The notes below the pieces were generated by a model. The model worked only from the letters and a program-made list of their open reading frames with translations, searched no databases and was not told the origin of the DNA. DNA of 64,000 bases from Thiosulfatihalobacter marinus (GTDB lineage Bacteria; Pseudomonadota; Alphaproteobacteria; Rhodobacterales; Rhodobacteraceae). Position numbers and translations under genes: made by a program. The stretch spans positions 217,626-281,625 of the forward strand of contig NZ_JAECRZ010000005.1 of NCBI RefSeq assembly GCF_016019955.1. Direction: 5' to 3'. Shown piece by piece: positions 1 to 7,905 of the stretch (its first letter is position 1; every line of letters starts with the position of its first letter).

Positions 1-1
1 G

Positions 2-721
2 CCGGGGACCGCGCCGCTTTTGATGTTTCTGGATGAACTTCCCCCTAAAAACAAGGATTTGTGGGTAGTCCACCACTCGATGGAGGTGTTGGAAAGCCGC
101 AAGGTGACCACGGCTCGGGGCGGGGTGATCTGTTTCACGCCGGGCACCGTGATCGCCACGCCAGAGGGGCCGAAACGGATCGAGACCCTGCGCGAGGGTG
201 ACCGGGTGCAGACCAAGGACAACGGGGCACAGGAAGTCTGCTGGATCGGCAGCCGCCGCATGACCGGCGCGCGGCTGTTTGCCATGCCGCGCCTGCGCCC
301 GATCCGCATCCGGCCCGGCGCGCTGGGCATCGAGCGCCCGGATCAGGAGCTGATCGTGTCGCCCGAACACCGGATGCTGGTCAAGGGGCCGGTGGCGCGT
401 GCTTTGTTCAACAGTTCCGAGGTGCTGGTGCGGGCGGAAGACCTGGTGAACGGGCAGACCATCGCCGTGGATCACGCGCTGCGCGAAGTGACCTATGTGC
501 ACCTGTTGCTGCCGGGGCATGAAGTGATCTGGGCCAATGGTGTGGAAACCGAAAGCTTTCATCCCGCAAGTGCCGACCTGACGGCGTTGGAAGAGGGCGA
601 CCGGGCGCGGTTGCTGGATTTGGCGCCGGAGCTGGAATTTGACCCGCATGGTTACGGTCCCTATGCACGGCGCAATCTGACACGATCCGAGGCAGCGATC
701 CTGCTGCATGATGCCGCCTGA
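2..721 (+). CDS. Hint-domain protein, 5' end outside the window
   Basis: This is the C-terminal part of a Hedgehog/intein (Hint) domain protein. The frame is open to the left edge, so the true start lies outside the window. The Hint signature is CFTPGTVIATPEG followed by a region rich in EGDRVQT-like beta turns, then SPEHRMLV and HEVIWANGVETES. These match the Hint_2 type common in Rhodobacterales, where the domain usually sits in secreted or surface proteins with other N-terminal modules. The Cys of CFTPGT is the expected self-cleavage nucleophile. The family fold is recognised with good confidence; substrate and biological role are unknown. A strong terminator follows the stop codon. Confidence 0.8.
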   Translation, partial: PGTAPLLMFLDELPPKNKDLWVVHHSMEVLESRKVTTARGGVICFTPGTVIATPEGPKRIETLREGDRVQTKDNGAQEVCWIGSRRMTGARLFAMPRLRPIRIRPGALGIERPDQELIVSPEHRMLVKGPVARALFNSSEVLVRAEDLVNGQTIAVDHALREVTYVHLLLPGHEVIWANGVETESFHPASADLTALEEGDRARLLDLAPELEFDPHGYGPYARRNLTRSEAAILLHDAA

Positions 722-746
722 GCCGGCCAAAGGTTAACACGCCGGG

Positions 747-775
747 CGCCCCGATTCGCATGATCGGGGCGTTTT
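747..775 (+). terminator. Rho-independent terminator of the Hint gene
   Basis: A perfect 9-bp stem (747-755 with 763-771) and a 7-nt loop are followed by TTTT, starting 25 nt after the Hint stop codon. Confidence 0.85.
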
Positions 776-811
776 CGCGGTTAATGGCCTTGTTTTCTGC
801 GCAAACCGGGG

Positions 812-844
812 GTCGGCATTGCGTCGGTATCACGTCGGCATAGC
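812..844 (+). repeat. Three tandem 11-bp units, GTCGGYATNRC type
   Basis: Three consecutive 11-bp units begin at 812, 823 and 834: GTCGGCATTGC, GTCGGTATCAC and GTCGGCATAGC. The same unit type appears, again in three copies, at 28200-28232 beside an unrelated gene, so this looks like a dispersed short tandem repeat. It lies in the gene-free interval 722-1215. Confidence 0.6.
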
Positions 845-985
845 GGCGGTGCGGCGCGCCCAGACAGGCATGGTTAACGCCTCGGGCGGTGCCGTGTCAG
901 CGGTGCACCCGGCAAATCGGGCAGAGGCCTTGCCAATCCCGATGCCGCCGCAAGAAGACCGGATGAGGCATTTCACGCAACAACC

Positions 986-1013
986 TTGACTCCCCCGTCG
1001 GCTGCTGTATACG
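986..1013 (+). promoter_or_regulatory. Putative sigma-70 promoter of rpsD
   Basis: TTGACT (986-991) and TATACG (1008-1013) are separated by 16 bp. They lie about 200 nt upstream of the rpsD start, which implies a long leader. No other gene is visible in 722-1215, so this is the best promoter candidate for rpsD. The call rests on sequence match only. Confidence 0.5.
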
Positions 1014-1147
1014 CGCGGCTTCATTGGTGTTGGTGGCCCTCGCAAGAGGTTGCCTGTCATGTCGGCAAAATCCGGCAAGAGGACAACGCCCTTTTAAACG
1101 GCACAAGGCATTCCGCCTGATCGCCCTACGGTCGAGCTGAGACGCGA

Positions 1148-1191
1148 TTTCAGCCCGAAAAGTGGGAACCGGTTTTCGGAACCAGCTGAAA
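1148..1191 (+). promoter_or_regulatory. Imperfect inverted repeat in the rpsD leader
   Basis: The outer arms TTTCAGC/GCTGAAA (1148-1154 and 1185-1191) and inner arms CCGAAAA/TTTTCGG (1155-1161 and 1173-1179) would form one long hairpin ending 10 nt before the AAAGGAG ribosome-binding site. It could be a mobile palindromic repeat or an RNA element for S4 feedback. Neither is proven. Confidence 0.45.
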
Positions 1192-1215
1192 TGCCACCCA
1201 AAAAGGAGATCAGCC

Positions 1216-1836
1216 GTGACCAAACGCACGTCTGCCAAGTACAAGATCGATCGCCGCATGGGCGAAAACATCTGGGGCCGCCCCAAATCCCCCGTCAACC
1301 GTCGTGACTATGGCCCCGGCCAGCACGGCCAGCGCCGCAAGGGCAAGCTGTCGGATTTCGGCACCCAGCTGCGCGCCAAGCAGAAGCTGAAGGGCCATTA
1401 CGGCGACCTGACCGAGAAACAGTTCCGCCGCATCTATGCCGAGGCAGAACGTGTGAAGGGCGACACCGGTGAAAACCTGATCGGCCTGCTGGAGCGCCGT
1501 CTGGACGCGGTTGTGTATCGCGCCAAGTTCGTGCCGACCGTATTTGCCGCACGTCAGTTCGTGAACCACGGCCATGTGCTGGTGAACGGCAAGCGCGTGA
1601 ACATCCCCTCTTACCGTGTGAAAGAGGGCGACGTGATCGAAGTGCGCGACAAGTCCAAGCAGATGGCGGCCATTCTGGAAGCCGTGCAATTGCCCGAGCG
1701 TGACGTGCCCGATTACATCGATGCCGACCATTCCAAGATGGTGGCGACATTTGTGCGCACCCCAGGCCTGTCGGACGTGCCCTATGCGGTTCAGATGGAA
1801 CCGAACCTGGTTGTGGAATTCTACGCGAAGAACTGA
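1216..1836 (+). CDS. rpsD: 30S ribosomal protein S4
   Basis: Ribosomal protein S4 (206 aa) is a primary 16S rRNA binder that nucleates assembly of the small-subunit body. The GTG start at 1216 is chosen because it gives the canonical N-terminus [20 protein letters not shown] and has AAAAGGAGAT seven nt upstream; a longer in-frame extension to 1162 is not family-like. The N-terminal S4 domain is followed by an S4 RNA-binding fold (about residues 97-160) with [12 protein letters not shown] and [17 protein letters not shown]. The length is normal for alphaproteobacteria. It is transcribed alone, with its own leader and terminator rather than inside an rpoA operon. Confidence 0.98.
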   Translation: MTKRTSAKYKIDRRMGENIWGRPKSPVNRRDYGPGQHGQRRKGKLSDFGTQLRAKQKLKGHYGDLTEKQFRRIYAEAERVKGDTGENLIGLLERRLDAVVYRAKFVPTVFAARQFVNHGHVLVNGKRVNIPSYRVKEGDVIEVRDKSKQMAAILEAVQLPERDVPDYIDADHSKMVATFVRTPGLSDVPYAVQMEPNLVVEFYAKN

Positions 1837-1869
1837 CTTCGCCGCCGATCCATTCGAGTATCCCGGGAA

Positions 1870-1896
1870 ACCCGCTGCGGCTTGCAGCGGGTTTTT
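1870..1896 (+). terminator. Terminator of rpsD
   Basis: The perfect stem ACCCGCTGC/GCAGCGGGT (1870-1878 and 1884-1892) with a 5-nt loop is followed by TTTT, 33 nt after the rpsD stop. Confidence 0.9.
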
Positions 1897-2034
1897 CCTT
1901 GTCGGCTCTTCAGCCCATGCGGGCTTCCTCGCGAGCGTTGCGCCGATCACGCAGTTCTTGCAAGGCGTCGTTCTGCGCTTTCAAATACGCGGGCGCAGGG
2001 CTAAACAGCTTGCGTAGCAGGAGTGTTTTTCAGG

Positions 2035-3120
2035 ATGTCACGTATCAAGCCGCAGCCGGGTATTCTGGACATTGAATTGTATGTGGGCGGTACATCGACG
2101 GTGGCGGGTGTGTCCGATGTGGTCAAGCTGTCGTCGAACGAGAATCCGCTGGGCAGTTCGGACGAGATCAAGCGGGCCCATGCCAAGACATCGGTCGGCC
2201 TGAACCGATATCCCAACACGGATCATGCCGATCTGCGTGCGGCGATTGCCGAGGTGCACGGGCTGGACGCGGCGCGCGTCATTTGCGGGGTCGGTTCCGA
2301 CGAGGTGTTGCAATTTGTCACCCAGGCCTATGCCGGGGTGGGCGACGAGATCATCTATACCGAGCACGGGTTTTCGATGTACCCGATCCTGGCCCGTATG
2401 GTGGGGGCAAAACCGGTGAAGGTGGCCGAGCGCGAGCGTACCGTGGATGTGGACGCGATTCTGGCGGCCTGCACCAAAAAGACAAGGATCGTGTTCATTG
2501 CCAACCCGGCCAACCCGACCGGCACGATGATCGGGGCCAGCGAAGTGGCGCGGCTGGCGGACGGTCTGCCGGAGGGTGCCATTCTGGTGCATGACGGGGC
2601 CTATACCGAGTATGTTGACGGGTTCGACGGCGGCGCGGCGCTGGTTGGGGCGCGCGACAACGTGGTGATGACGCGCACTTTTTCCAAGATTTACGGTCTT
2701 GGCGGGTTGCGTGTGGGCTGGGGCTATGCCCCGCAGGAGATCATCGACGTGCTGAACCGGCTGCGCCAGCCGTTCAACCTGTCAACCGTGCAACTGGCCC
2801 TGGCCGAGGCGGCGGTGCGGGATCAGGCCTGGGTGGACAGGTGCCGGGCCGAGAACGCCAAGCAGCGAGCCTGGCTGGCCGAGGCGCTGGCCGAACTGGG
2901 CGTGCCGTCAGACACGTCGACGGCGAATTTCATCCTGGCGCGGTTTGCCGACCGGGCCGAGGCCGAAGCCTGTGACGATTATCTGAAATCCCAGGGTGTG
3001 ATCGTGCGCCGGGTTGCGGGATACGGGCTGCCCAATTGTCTGCGCATCACGGTGGGCGATGAATCCGGATGCCGCCGCGTGGCCCATGCGATCGGCCAGT
3101 TCAAGGACGGCGCGCGATGA
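2035..3120 (+). CDS. hisC: Histidinol-phosphate aminotransferase
   Basis: A PLP-dependent class I/II aminotransferase (361 aa) that converts imidazole acetol-phosphate and glutamate to histidinol phosphate in histidine synthesis; in this clade it may also serve aromatic amino acid synthesis. The ATG at 2035 gives the family N-terminus [24 protein letters not shown] lies upstream. Substrate-binding LSSNENPLG, the cofactor-contact stretch NPANPTGT, and the Schiff-base lysine in [15 protein letters not shown] are all present. The stop overlaps the tyrC start as ATGA, so the two are co-translated. Pairing with an arogenate/prephenate dehydrogenase suggests a part in tyrosine or phenylalanine synthesis as well as histidine. 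Confidence 0.95.
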   Translation: MSRIKPQPGILDIELYVGGTSTVAGVSDVVKLSSNENPLGSSDEIKRAHAKTSVGLNRYPNTDHADLRAAIAEVHGLDAARVICGVGSDEVLQFVTQAYAGVGDEIIYTEHGFSMYPILARMVGAKPVKVAERERTVDVDAILAACTKKTRIVFIANPANPTGTMIGASEVARLADGLPEGAILVHDGAYTEYVDGFDGGAALVGARDNVVMTRTFSKIYGLGGLRVGWGYAPQEIIDVLNRLRQPFNLSTVQLALAEAAVRDQAWVDRCRAENAKQRAWLAEALAELGVPSDTSTANFILARFADRAEAEACDDYLKSQGVIVRRVAGYGLPNCLRITVGDESGCRRVAHAIGQFKDGAR

Positions 3121-4040
3121 GCCGGGTTTATGACCGGGTGGCGCTGATCGGGCTGGGGCTGATCGCGTCGTCGATTTTCTGGGCGATCCGGCGCGGTGAT
3201 CTTGCGGGGGAGGTGACGGGCTATGCGCGCTCGGGCGCGACACGCGACACCGCGCGCAGGATCGGATTGTGCGACCGGGTCTGTGACAGCGCGGCCGAGG
3301 CCGTGGCGGGCGCTGATCTGGTGATCCTGTGTGTGCCGGTGGGGGCCATGGGGCAGGTGACGGCGGACATTGCCGGCGCGCTGAAGCCCGGCGCGACGGT
3401 TTCGGATGTGGGATCGGTCAAGCGCGCGGTGATTGACGCGGTGGGGCCGCATCTGCCCGAGGGGGTGCATTTCGTACCCGCGCATCCGCTGGCCGGGACC
3501 GAGCATTCCGGGCCGGAAAGCGGCTTTGCGGGGCTTTATGACAATCGCTGGTGCATCATCGTGCCATCGGACCAGAGTACCGACCCGGACGCCGTGGCGC
3601 GGCTGCGTGCGCTGTGGGAGGGGATGGGGGCGAATGTGGACGAGATGGACGCGGACCATCACGATCTGGTGCTGGCGGTGACAAGCCATGTGCCCCATGC
3701 CATTGCCTATACGATGGTGGGCGTGGCCGATCACCTGCGCCGTGTGACCGAAAGCGAGGTGGTGAAATATTCCGCCGCCGGTTTCCGGGATTTCACCCGG
3801 ATCGCGGCCAGCGACCCGACCATGTGGCGCGACGTGTTTCTGAACAATCGCGAGGCGACGCTGGATATCCTGGGGCGGTTCACCGAGGAGTTGTTCGTGC
3901 TGCAACGCGCCATTCGCATGGGCGACGGCGATCATCTGTACGAGTATTTCACCAGGACGCGGGCCATTCGGCGCGGCATCATCGAGGCCGGTCAGGACAC
4001 GGACGCCCCCGATTTCGGGCGCGCCGCAAAGCGGCCGTGA
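3117..4040 (+). CDS. tyrC: Prephenate/arogenate dehydrogenase
   Basis: An NAD(P)-dependent dehydrogenase (307 aa) of the TyrA family, acting on prephenate or arogenate in tyrosine synthesis. The Rossmann motif is seen as GLGLIASS near residue 12, and the catalytic region as [13 protein letters not shown] with the conserved His and Ser. A helical C-terminal dimerisation domain follows ([18 protein letters not shown]). There is no ACT or chorismate mutase domain, so this is the monofunctional type. The start overlaps the hisC stop (ATGA), and its own stop overlaps the GTG of the extensin-like gene, indicating one coupled operon. The choice between prephenate and arogenate cannot be settled from sequence alone. 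Confidence 0.93.
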   Translation: MSRVYDRVALIGLGLIASSIFWAIRRGDLAGEVTGYARSGATRDTARRIGLCDRVCDSAAEAVAGADLVILCVPVGAMGQVTADIAGALKPGATVSDVGSVKRAVIDAVGPHLPEGVHFVPAHPLAGTEHSGPESGFAGLYDNRWCIIVPSDQSTDPDAVARLRALWEGMGANVDEMDADHHDLVLAVTSHVPHAIAYTMVGVADHLRRVTESEVVKYSAAGFRDFTRIAASDPTMWRDVFLNNREATLDILGRFTEELFVLQRAIRMGDGDHLYEYFTRTRAIRRGIIEAGQDTDAPDFGRAAKRP

Positions 4041-4915
4041 GGCGCCGGGCCGGAAATGCGGCCCAGTGTGTGGCCCTGTATGTGGCCCCGTATGTGGCGC
4101 TTTATGTGGCGCTGGCGGTTGCCGGGGCGGGCGGTGTGGCGGCGGCCAATGCGCCCGAGCGGTCGCTGCGTCCGGTCACGCGCGAACATGTCTTTCCCCC
4201 CGCGCTGCCCAGTTTCGCCCCGGATGAATCGTTGCGCCCGAGGGCCCGTCCGGGGCGCCCGATGCGCAAGGCCAATGCGGCGGCGGCACCGGTTGCTCCG
4301 GACCGGGCGCAGGTGTCCGCGCCCCCACCCGCCACCCCTGCCGCCAGCGATCCGGTGCCGCGCAAACGCGGGCTGTTCGGAACCAGCAAGGCGCGGATCT
4401 GCGGCGACAAGAACCTTGTCGGCGAGGAGATTGCGCCGGTTCCCGGCCGGCTGCCCGGGTGCGGTATCCCCAAGGATGCCATTCGCCTTTACGAGGTGCG
4501 TGGCATCAGGCTGAGCACACCGGCGGTGATCAACTGTTCGGCGGCGCGGTCGCTGAGTCTGTGGGTGGACAAGGGGCTGGAACCGGCGGTGAAACGCTAT
4601 GGCGGCGGCGTGGTGGAAATGAAAGTGGCGGCAAGCTATGCCTGCCGCACACGCAACAACCGCAAGGGCGCCAAGATTTCGGAACATGGCAAGGGCAATG
4701 CCCTGGACCTGCCGGAATTCCGCCTGAAGAACGGCGACACGCTTTCGGTGGCCAGGGACTGGGGCAAGGGCCGCAAGGGGCGCATTCTCAAGTCGATGCA
4801 CAACAGCGCCTGCGGTCCGTTCGGCACGGTGCTGGGGCCGAATGCGGACCGGTATCACCAGGATCATTTTCATTTTGACGTGGCGCGGTATCGCGGCGGG
4901 CCTTATTGCCGGTGA
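4037..4915 (+). CDS. Exported extensin-like family protein
   Basis: A 292-aa protein of the extensin-like C-terminal family (PF06904), often placed near the D-alanyl-D-alanine carboxypeptidase/DUF882-type fold; its role is probably in the cell envelope but is not established. The start is the GTG at 4037, which overlaps the tyrC stop (GTGA). A hydrophobic signal segment (about residues 10-36) contains tandem VALY/VAPY repeats. A Pro/Ala-rich linker follows, then the conserved domain from about residue 115 with CGIPKDAIRLYEV, ASYACRTRNN, EHGKGNALDL and YHQDHFHFD. The His/Asp clusters in the last two motifs resemble metal ligands. Paired cysteines fit a periplasmic location. Confidence 0.85.
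   Translation: MRRRAGNAAQCVALYVAPYVALYVALAVAGAGGVAAANAPERSLRPVTREHVFPPALPSFAPDESLRPRARPGRPMRKANAAAAPVAPDRAQVSAPPPATPAASDPVPRKRGLFGTSKARICGDKNLVGEEIAPVPGRLPGCGIPKDAIRLYEVRGIRLSTPAVINCSAARSLSLWVDKGLEPAVKRYGGGVVEMKVAASYACRTRNNRKGAKISEHGKGNALDLPEFRLKNGDTLSVARDWGKGRKGRILKSMHNSACGPFGTVLGPNADRYHQDHFHFDVARYRGGPYCR
4070..4117 (+). repeat. 12-bp tandem repeats in a signal-peptide coding region
   Basis: Four 12-bp units (starting 4070, 4082, 4094, 4106) of the form GTGGCSCYKTAT encode VALY-VAPY-VALY-VALA in the hydrophobic core of the extensin-like protein's export signal. Gain or loss of a unit would keep the reading frame. Confidence 0.75.
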
Positions 4916-4974
4916 ACCGCCGGGCGCCGCCGCAGTATGCCCGCGCGGGCGGCCGTCATCGCGGCGCGGCGCGG

Positions 4975-5973
4975 TCAGCGCAGGCGGATGACGGGGGCCG
5001 GCGCGAAGGGGACCGGCCCGATCCGGGTGCTGCCATTACGGAAGGTCAGGGGAATGTCAAGCTGACGGGCATTGCCCGCGAGCTGCGCCGCCAGGTCCAG
5101 GGCCCCTTCGATCGTGTCCAGCACGCCGGGTGACACGCGCCCGGTGGCGCGGGCGACGGCGATGATCTCGCGCCAGTTCACCGCGCGCAGGGTGATGGTG
5201 CCCGAAGGATAGCCGAAACTGTCAATCGTCACCCTGCCGGCGGCGTTGAGTTGCAGATCGCCCCAGCCGATTTCCGCCAGCGTGATGTCGATTTCGGTGG
5301 GCTGGGGGCGGGCCTGTTCGATGGCGCCGCGGTCCCAGGGTTTGTCGAAGGTCACTGTCATGTCGGCGGCCAGGGTGGCGAGGGTGCGGGGCAGTTGCAT
5401 CCCCGAGGGCAGGCGATAGGCCACGGGCGGCGCCACATTGGTGGATTGCAGGGCCATGCGATAGGTGGCGGGCGCATCGCCCAGGCGGTGCATGGCCAGC
5501 CCAAGTGTTTGCGCCGACATGCGCCAATCCGCCGAAGAGCCGAGGATCATGCCCTCGATGGCCAGATTGGAGCGTTCCAGTGTCAGGGCCGTGTCGGGCC
5601 GCAGCACCACCGAGGCGCGCATGTCTTCGGTGCTGACAGTCAGCTTTTCGGTGGGGGTGGACAGAACCTGCTCGGGCGACCAGACGGCGATCACGTGGTT
5701 GGGCCGGTAGGACAGCGCGAACAGCTGAAGGAAGGGCATGTCCCAGGCGACACCGCTTGCGGGATCGGCCAGGGTGAGGTTGGTGAAGGTGGTGTCGAAC
5801 CGGTTGGGAAAGCCCAGCACGCGGCGATCGTCATATTCGGCCACCCAGCCCTGGGCGCGGCGGTCTTCGAACCAGCGGTCAAAGCCGGTGGTCACGCCCC
5901 AGTAGCCGGCCAGCCAGTAGCCCGACCACCCGAACGCCAGAATGGCGATCAGCATTGCCAGAAGTTTCATCAT
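4975..5973 (-). CDS. DUF2125 domain-containing protein
   Basis: A 332-aa member of the DUF2125 family, found in alphaproteobacteria with no known function. The ATG at 5973 is chosen because AAAGGGG lies at good spacing upstream and it places a signal anchor (MKLLAMLIAILAFGWSGYWL) at the N-terminus, predicting a periplasmic protein tethered to the inner membrane. The body is beta-rich with repeated short strands and few charged clusters, as in lipid- or envelope-related beta-sheet proteins. It is convergent with the extensin-like gene, and its start lies 70 nt from the divergent ChaC-like gene. No catalytic motif is visible. Confidence 0.85.
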   Translation of the reverse strand: MMKLLAMLIAILAFGWSGYWLAGYWGVTTGFDRWFEDRRAQGWVAEYDDRRVLGFPNRFDTTFTNLTLADPASGVAWDMPFLQLFALSYRPNHVIAVWSPEQVLSTPTEKLTVSTEDMRASVVLRPDTALTLERSNLAIEGMILGSSADWRMSAQTLGLAMHRLGDAPATYRMALQSTNVAPPVAYRLPSGMQLPRTLATLAADMTVTFDKPWDRGAIEQARPQPTEIDITLAEIGWGDLQLNAAGRVTIDSFGYPSGTITLRAVNWREIIAVARATGRVSPGVLDTIEGALDLAAQLAGNARQLDIPLTFRNGSTRIGPVPFAPAPVIRLR

Positions 5974-6043
5974 GGGGCACCCCTTTCGCACCGCTTCGCA
6001 ATGGTGTTTAACGGCGCGGCACAGGAAGGACCAGAGGCAGGAT

Positions 6044-6568
6044 ATGTGGGTTTTTGGCTACGGATCGCTGTTGTGGAATCCGGGTTTCGAATATCGGGAA
6101 AAGACGCTGGCCACGCTGGACGGCTGGCACCGGTCGTTCTGTATGCGCTCGATCCACCATCGGGGGACCGAAGAGCAACCGGGGCTGGTGCTGGCGCTGG
6201 ACGCGATGGCACAGGCGCAATGCCAGGGGCTGGCGCTGTCTGTGGCGCCCGAGCGGCAGGCGCAGACGCTGGATTATCTGCGGGAACGCGAGCTGATCAG
6301 TTCGGCCTATCTGGAGCGGGTGTTGCCGCTGCGCCTGGCGGACGGGCGCGAGGTGGAGGCAGTGACCTATGTGATCGACCCGGATCACGTGCAGTATTGC
6401 CATCTGGAGATCGAAGAGCAGGCCCATATCATCGCGCGCGCCGTGGGCGGGCGCGGGCCGAACACGGAATACCTGTGGAACACGGCCAGCCACCTGGCGG
6501 AACTGGGCATCGAGGATGCCGAACTGGACTGGCTGTCGGCGCGGGTGCGCGAATTGACGACGAATTAG
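6044..6568 (+). CDS. Gamma-glutamylcyclotransferase, ChaC-like
   Basis: A 174-aa ChaC/GCT-fold enzyme expected to split glutathione (or gamma-glutamyl peptides) into 5-oxoproline and Cys-Gly in the cytoplasm. The substrate-binding loop is the N-terminal VFGYGSLLWNPGF, and the conserved acidic catalytic region is represented by ERVLPLRL and the following strands. The ATG at 6044 is preceded by AGAGGCAGG and starts right at the conserved MWVFGYGS. The length matches the ChaC family. A gap of 95 nt separates it from the channel-protein gene downstream. Confidence 0.9.
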   Translation: MWVFGYGSLLWNPGFEYREKTLATLDGWHRSFCMRSIHHRGTEEQPGLVLALDAMAQAQCQGLALSVAPERQAQTLDYLRERELISSAYLERVLPLRLADGREVEAVTYVIDPDHVQYCHLEIEEQAHIIARAVGGRGPNTEYLWNTASHLAELGIEDAELDWLSARVRELTTN

Positions 6569-6663
6569 CCGGGCATGTGCCGCAAGACAGCATAAATCCT
6601 TGGCAGTCAAAGACGTTGCCAGTAGGGTGAGCGCAGAAAAAACAAGTGTCAGGAGCAGTCCAC

Positions 6664-7902
6664 ATGGACGAGCCGGACCGCAAAGTCGAGCCGCGTTTCT
6701 CACAACCCTTCCGTCAGATCGTTCTGATGCTGATCGTGCTGGGGCTGACCGGATTGCTGGTCTATGTCGCGCTGCCGCGCGTCCTGCCGGTATTCATTGC
6801 CAATCCCTATCTGAACGGGTTCATCGCCTTTGTGTTCCTGATCGGGGTGTTTGCCTGTTTCGGGCAGGTGTTTTCGCTGATCAGTTCGGTGCGCTGGATC
6901 GAGAGTTTCGCGGGGTTGCGCGAAGGGTACGAGGCGCATCAGCCGCCGCAGCTTCTGGCGCCGCTGGCAGCGTTGCTGCGCACGCGGGGCGCGCATAGTC
7001 AGATCAGTGCGACCAGCACACGGTCCATCCTGGATTCAGTGGCGACGCGGATCGACGAAGGGCGCGAGATCACGCGATATCTGGTCAACATGTTGATTTT
7101 CCTGGGGTTGCTGGGCACGTTTTACGGCCTGGCCACCACGGTCCCGGCGGTGGTGGACACGATCCGCAGCCTTGCGCCGCAGGAAGGCGAGGGCGGTGTC
7201 GAGGTGTTTTCGCGCCTGATGAGCGGGCTTGAGGCGCAGCTTGGGGGCATGGGCATTGCCTTTGCCTCTTCCTTGCTGGGGCTGGCGGGATCGTTGATCG
7301 TGGGCCTGCTGGAGCTGTTCGCGGGGCACGGGCAGAACCGGTTTTACCGCGAGCTGGAAGAGTGGCTGAGTTCGATCACGCGGGTCGGGTTTTCCTCGGG
7401 CGAGGGGGACGGGAGCGAACAGCATGCGGTCGGTTTTGCGTTTGACCACCTGGCCCAGCAGCTGGAGACAATGCAGGAGGCCATCGTCGGCGCGGTGGCG
7501 GTGCGCAGCGACACGGACGATCGCCTGTCGCAGCTGGCCGAGGCGATTCACCGCATGACCGACCGGATCGAAACCCAGGCCCCGGCCACGCAGGCGCTGT
7601 TGCGGGTGGCGGAGGGGCAGGAATTGTTGCTGCACGAGATGCAGACCCGTGAGGAAGAGGGCGGAATCGACGCCGAAAGCCGGATGCGGCTGCGCTCGAT
7701 CGACGTGCAGATGCTGCGGATCCTTGAAGAGATTTCCGCCGGCCGGCAGGAGAGCATGAGCGAGTTGCGCAGCGAGCTGGCTGGTTTGCAACGCTCGTTG
7801 CGCCAGTTTGGCAGGACGCAGGGCGACGGGCCCAAACCGGTGGGCCGTCTGCGCCGCAAAGCAACGCCGCCAGACAGCGCCGACGGCGGGCAGGAGGGCT
7901 GA
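6664..7902 (+). CDS. MotA/TolQ/ExbB-type proton channel subunit
   Basis: A 412-aa inner-membrane protein with four predicted helices (about residues 18-38, 50-72, 139-160, 195-220). The last two carry the MotA/TolQ/ExbB signature (NMLIFLGLLGTFYGLATTVP and GMGIAFASSLLGLAGSLIVG). Residues 240-412 are a soluble, probably cytoplasmic tail with long helical heptad-like stretches (LRSIDVQMLRILEEISAG). The ATG at 6664 follows AGGAG. It lies 3 nt from the MotB/OmpA-like gene, so the two very likely form one ion-driven stator complex. The architecture recalls ZorA of Zorya defence more than ExbB of TonB systems, but the other zor genes are absent. Probable role: coupling proton flow to force on the cell wall. 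Confidence 0.85.
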   Translation: MDEPDRKVEPRFSQPFRQIVLMLIVLGLTGLLVYVALPRVLPVFIANPYLNGFIAFVFLIGVFACFGQVFSLISSVRWIESFAGLREGYEAHQPPQLLAPLAALLRTRGAHSQISATSTRSILDSVATRIDEGREITRYLVNMLIFLGLLGTFYGLATTVPAVVDTIRSLAPQEGEGGVEVFSRLMSGLEAQLGGMGIAFASSLLGLAGSLIVGLLELFAGHGQNRFYRELEEWLSSITRVGFSSGEGDGSEQHAVGFAFDHLAQQLETMQEAIVGAVAVRSDTDDRLSQLAEAIHRMTDRIETQAPATQALLRVAEGQELLLHEMQTREEEGGIDAESRMRLRSIDVQMLRILEEISAGRQESMSELRSELAGLQRSLRQFGRTQGDGPKPVGRLRRKATPPDSADGGQEG

Positions 7903-7905
7903 TCC

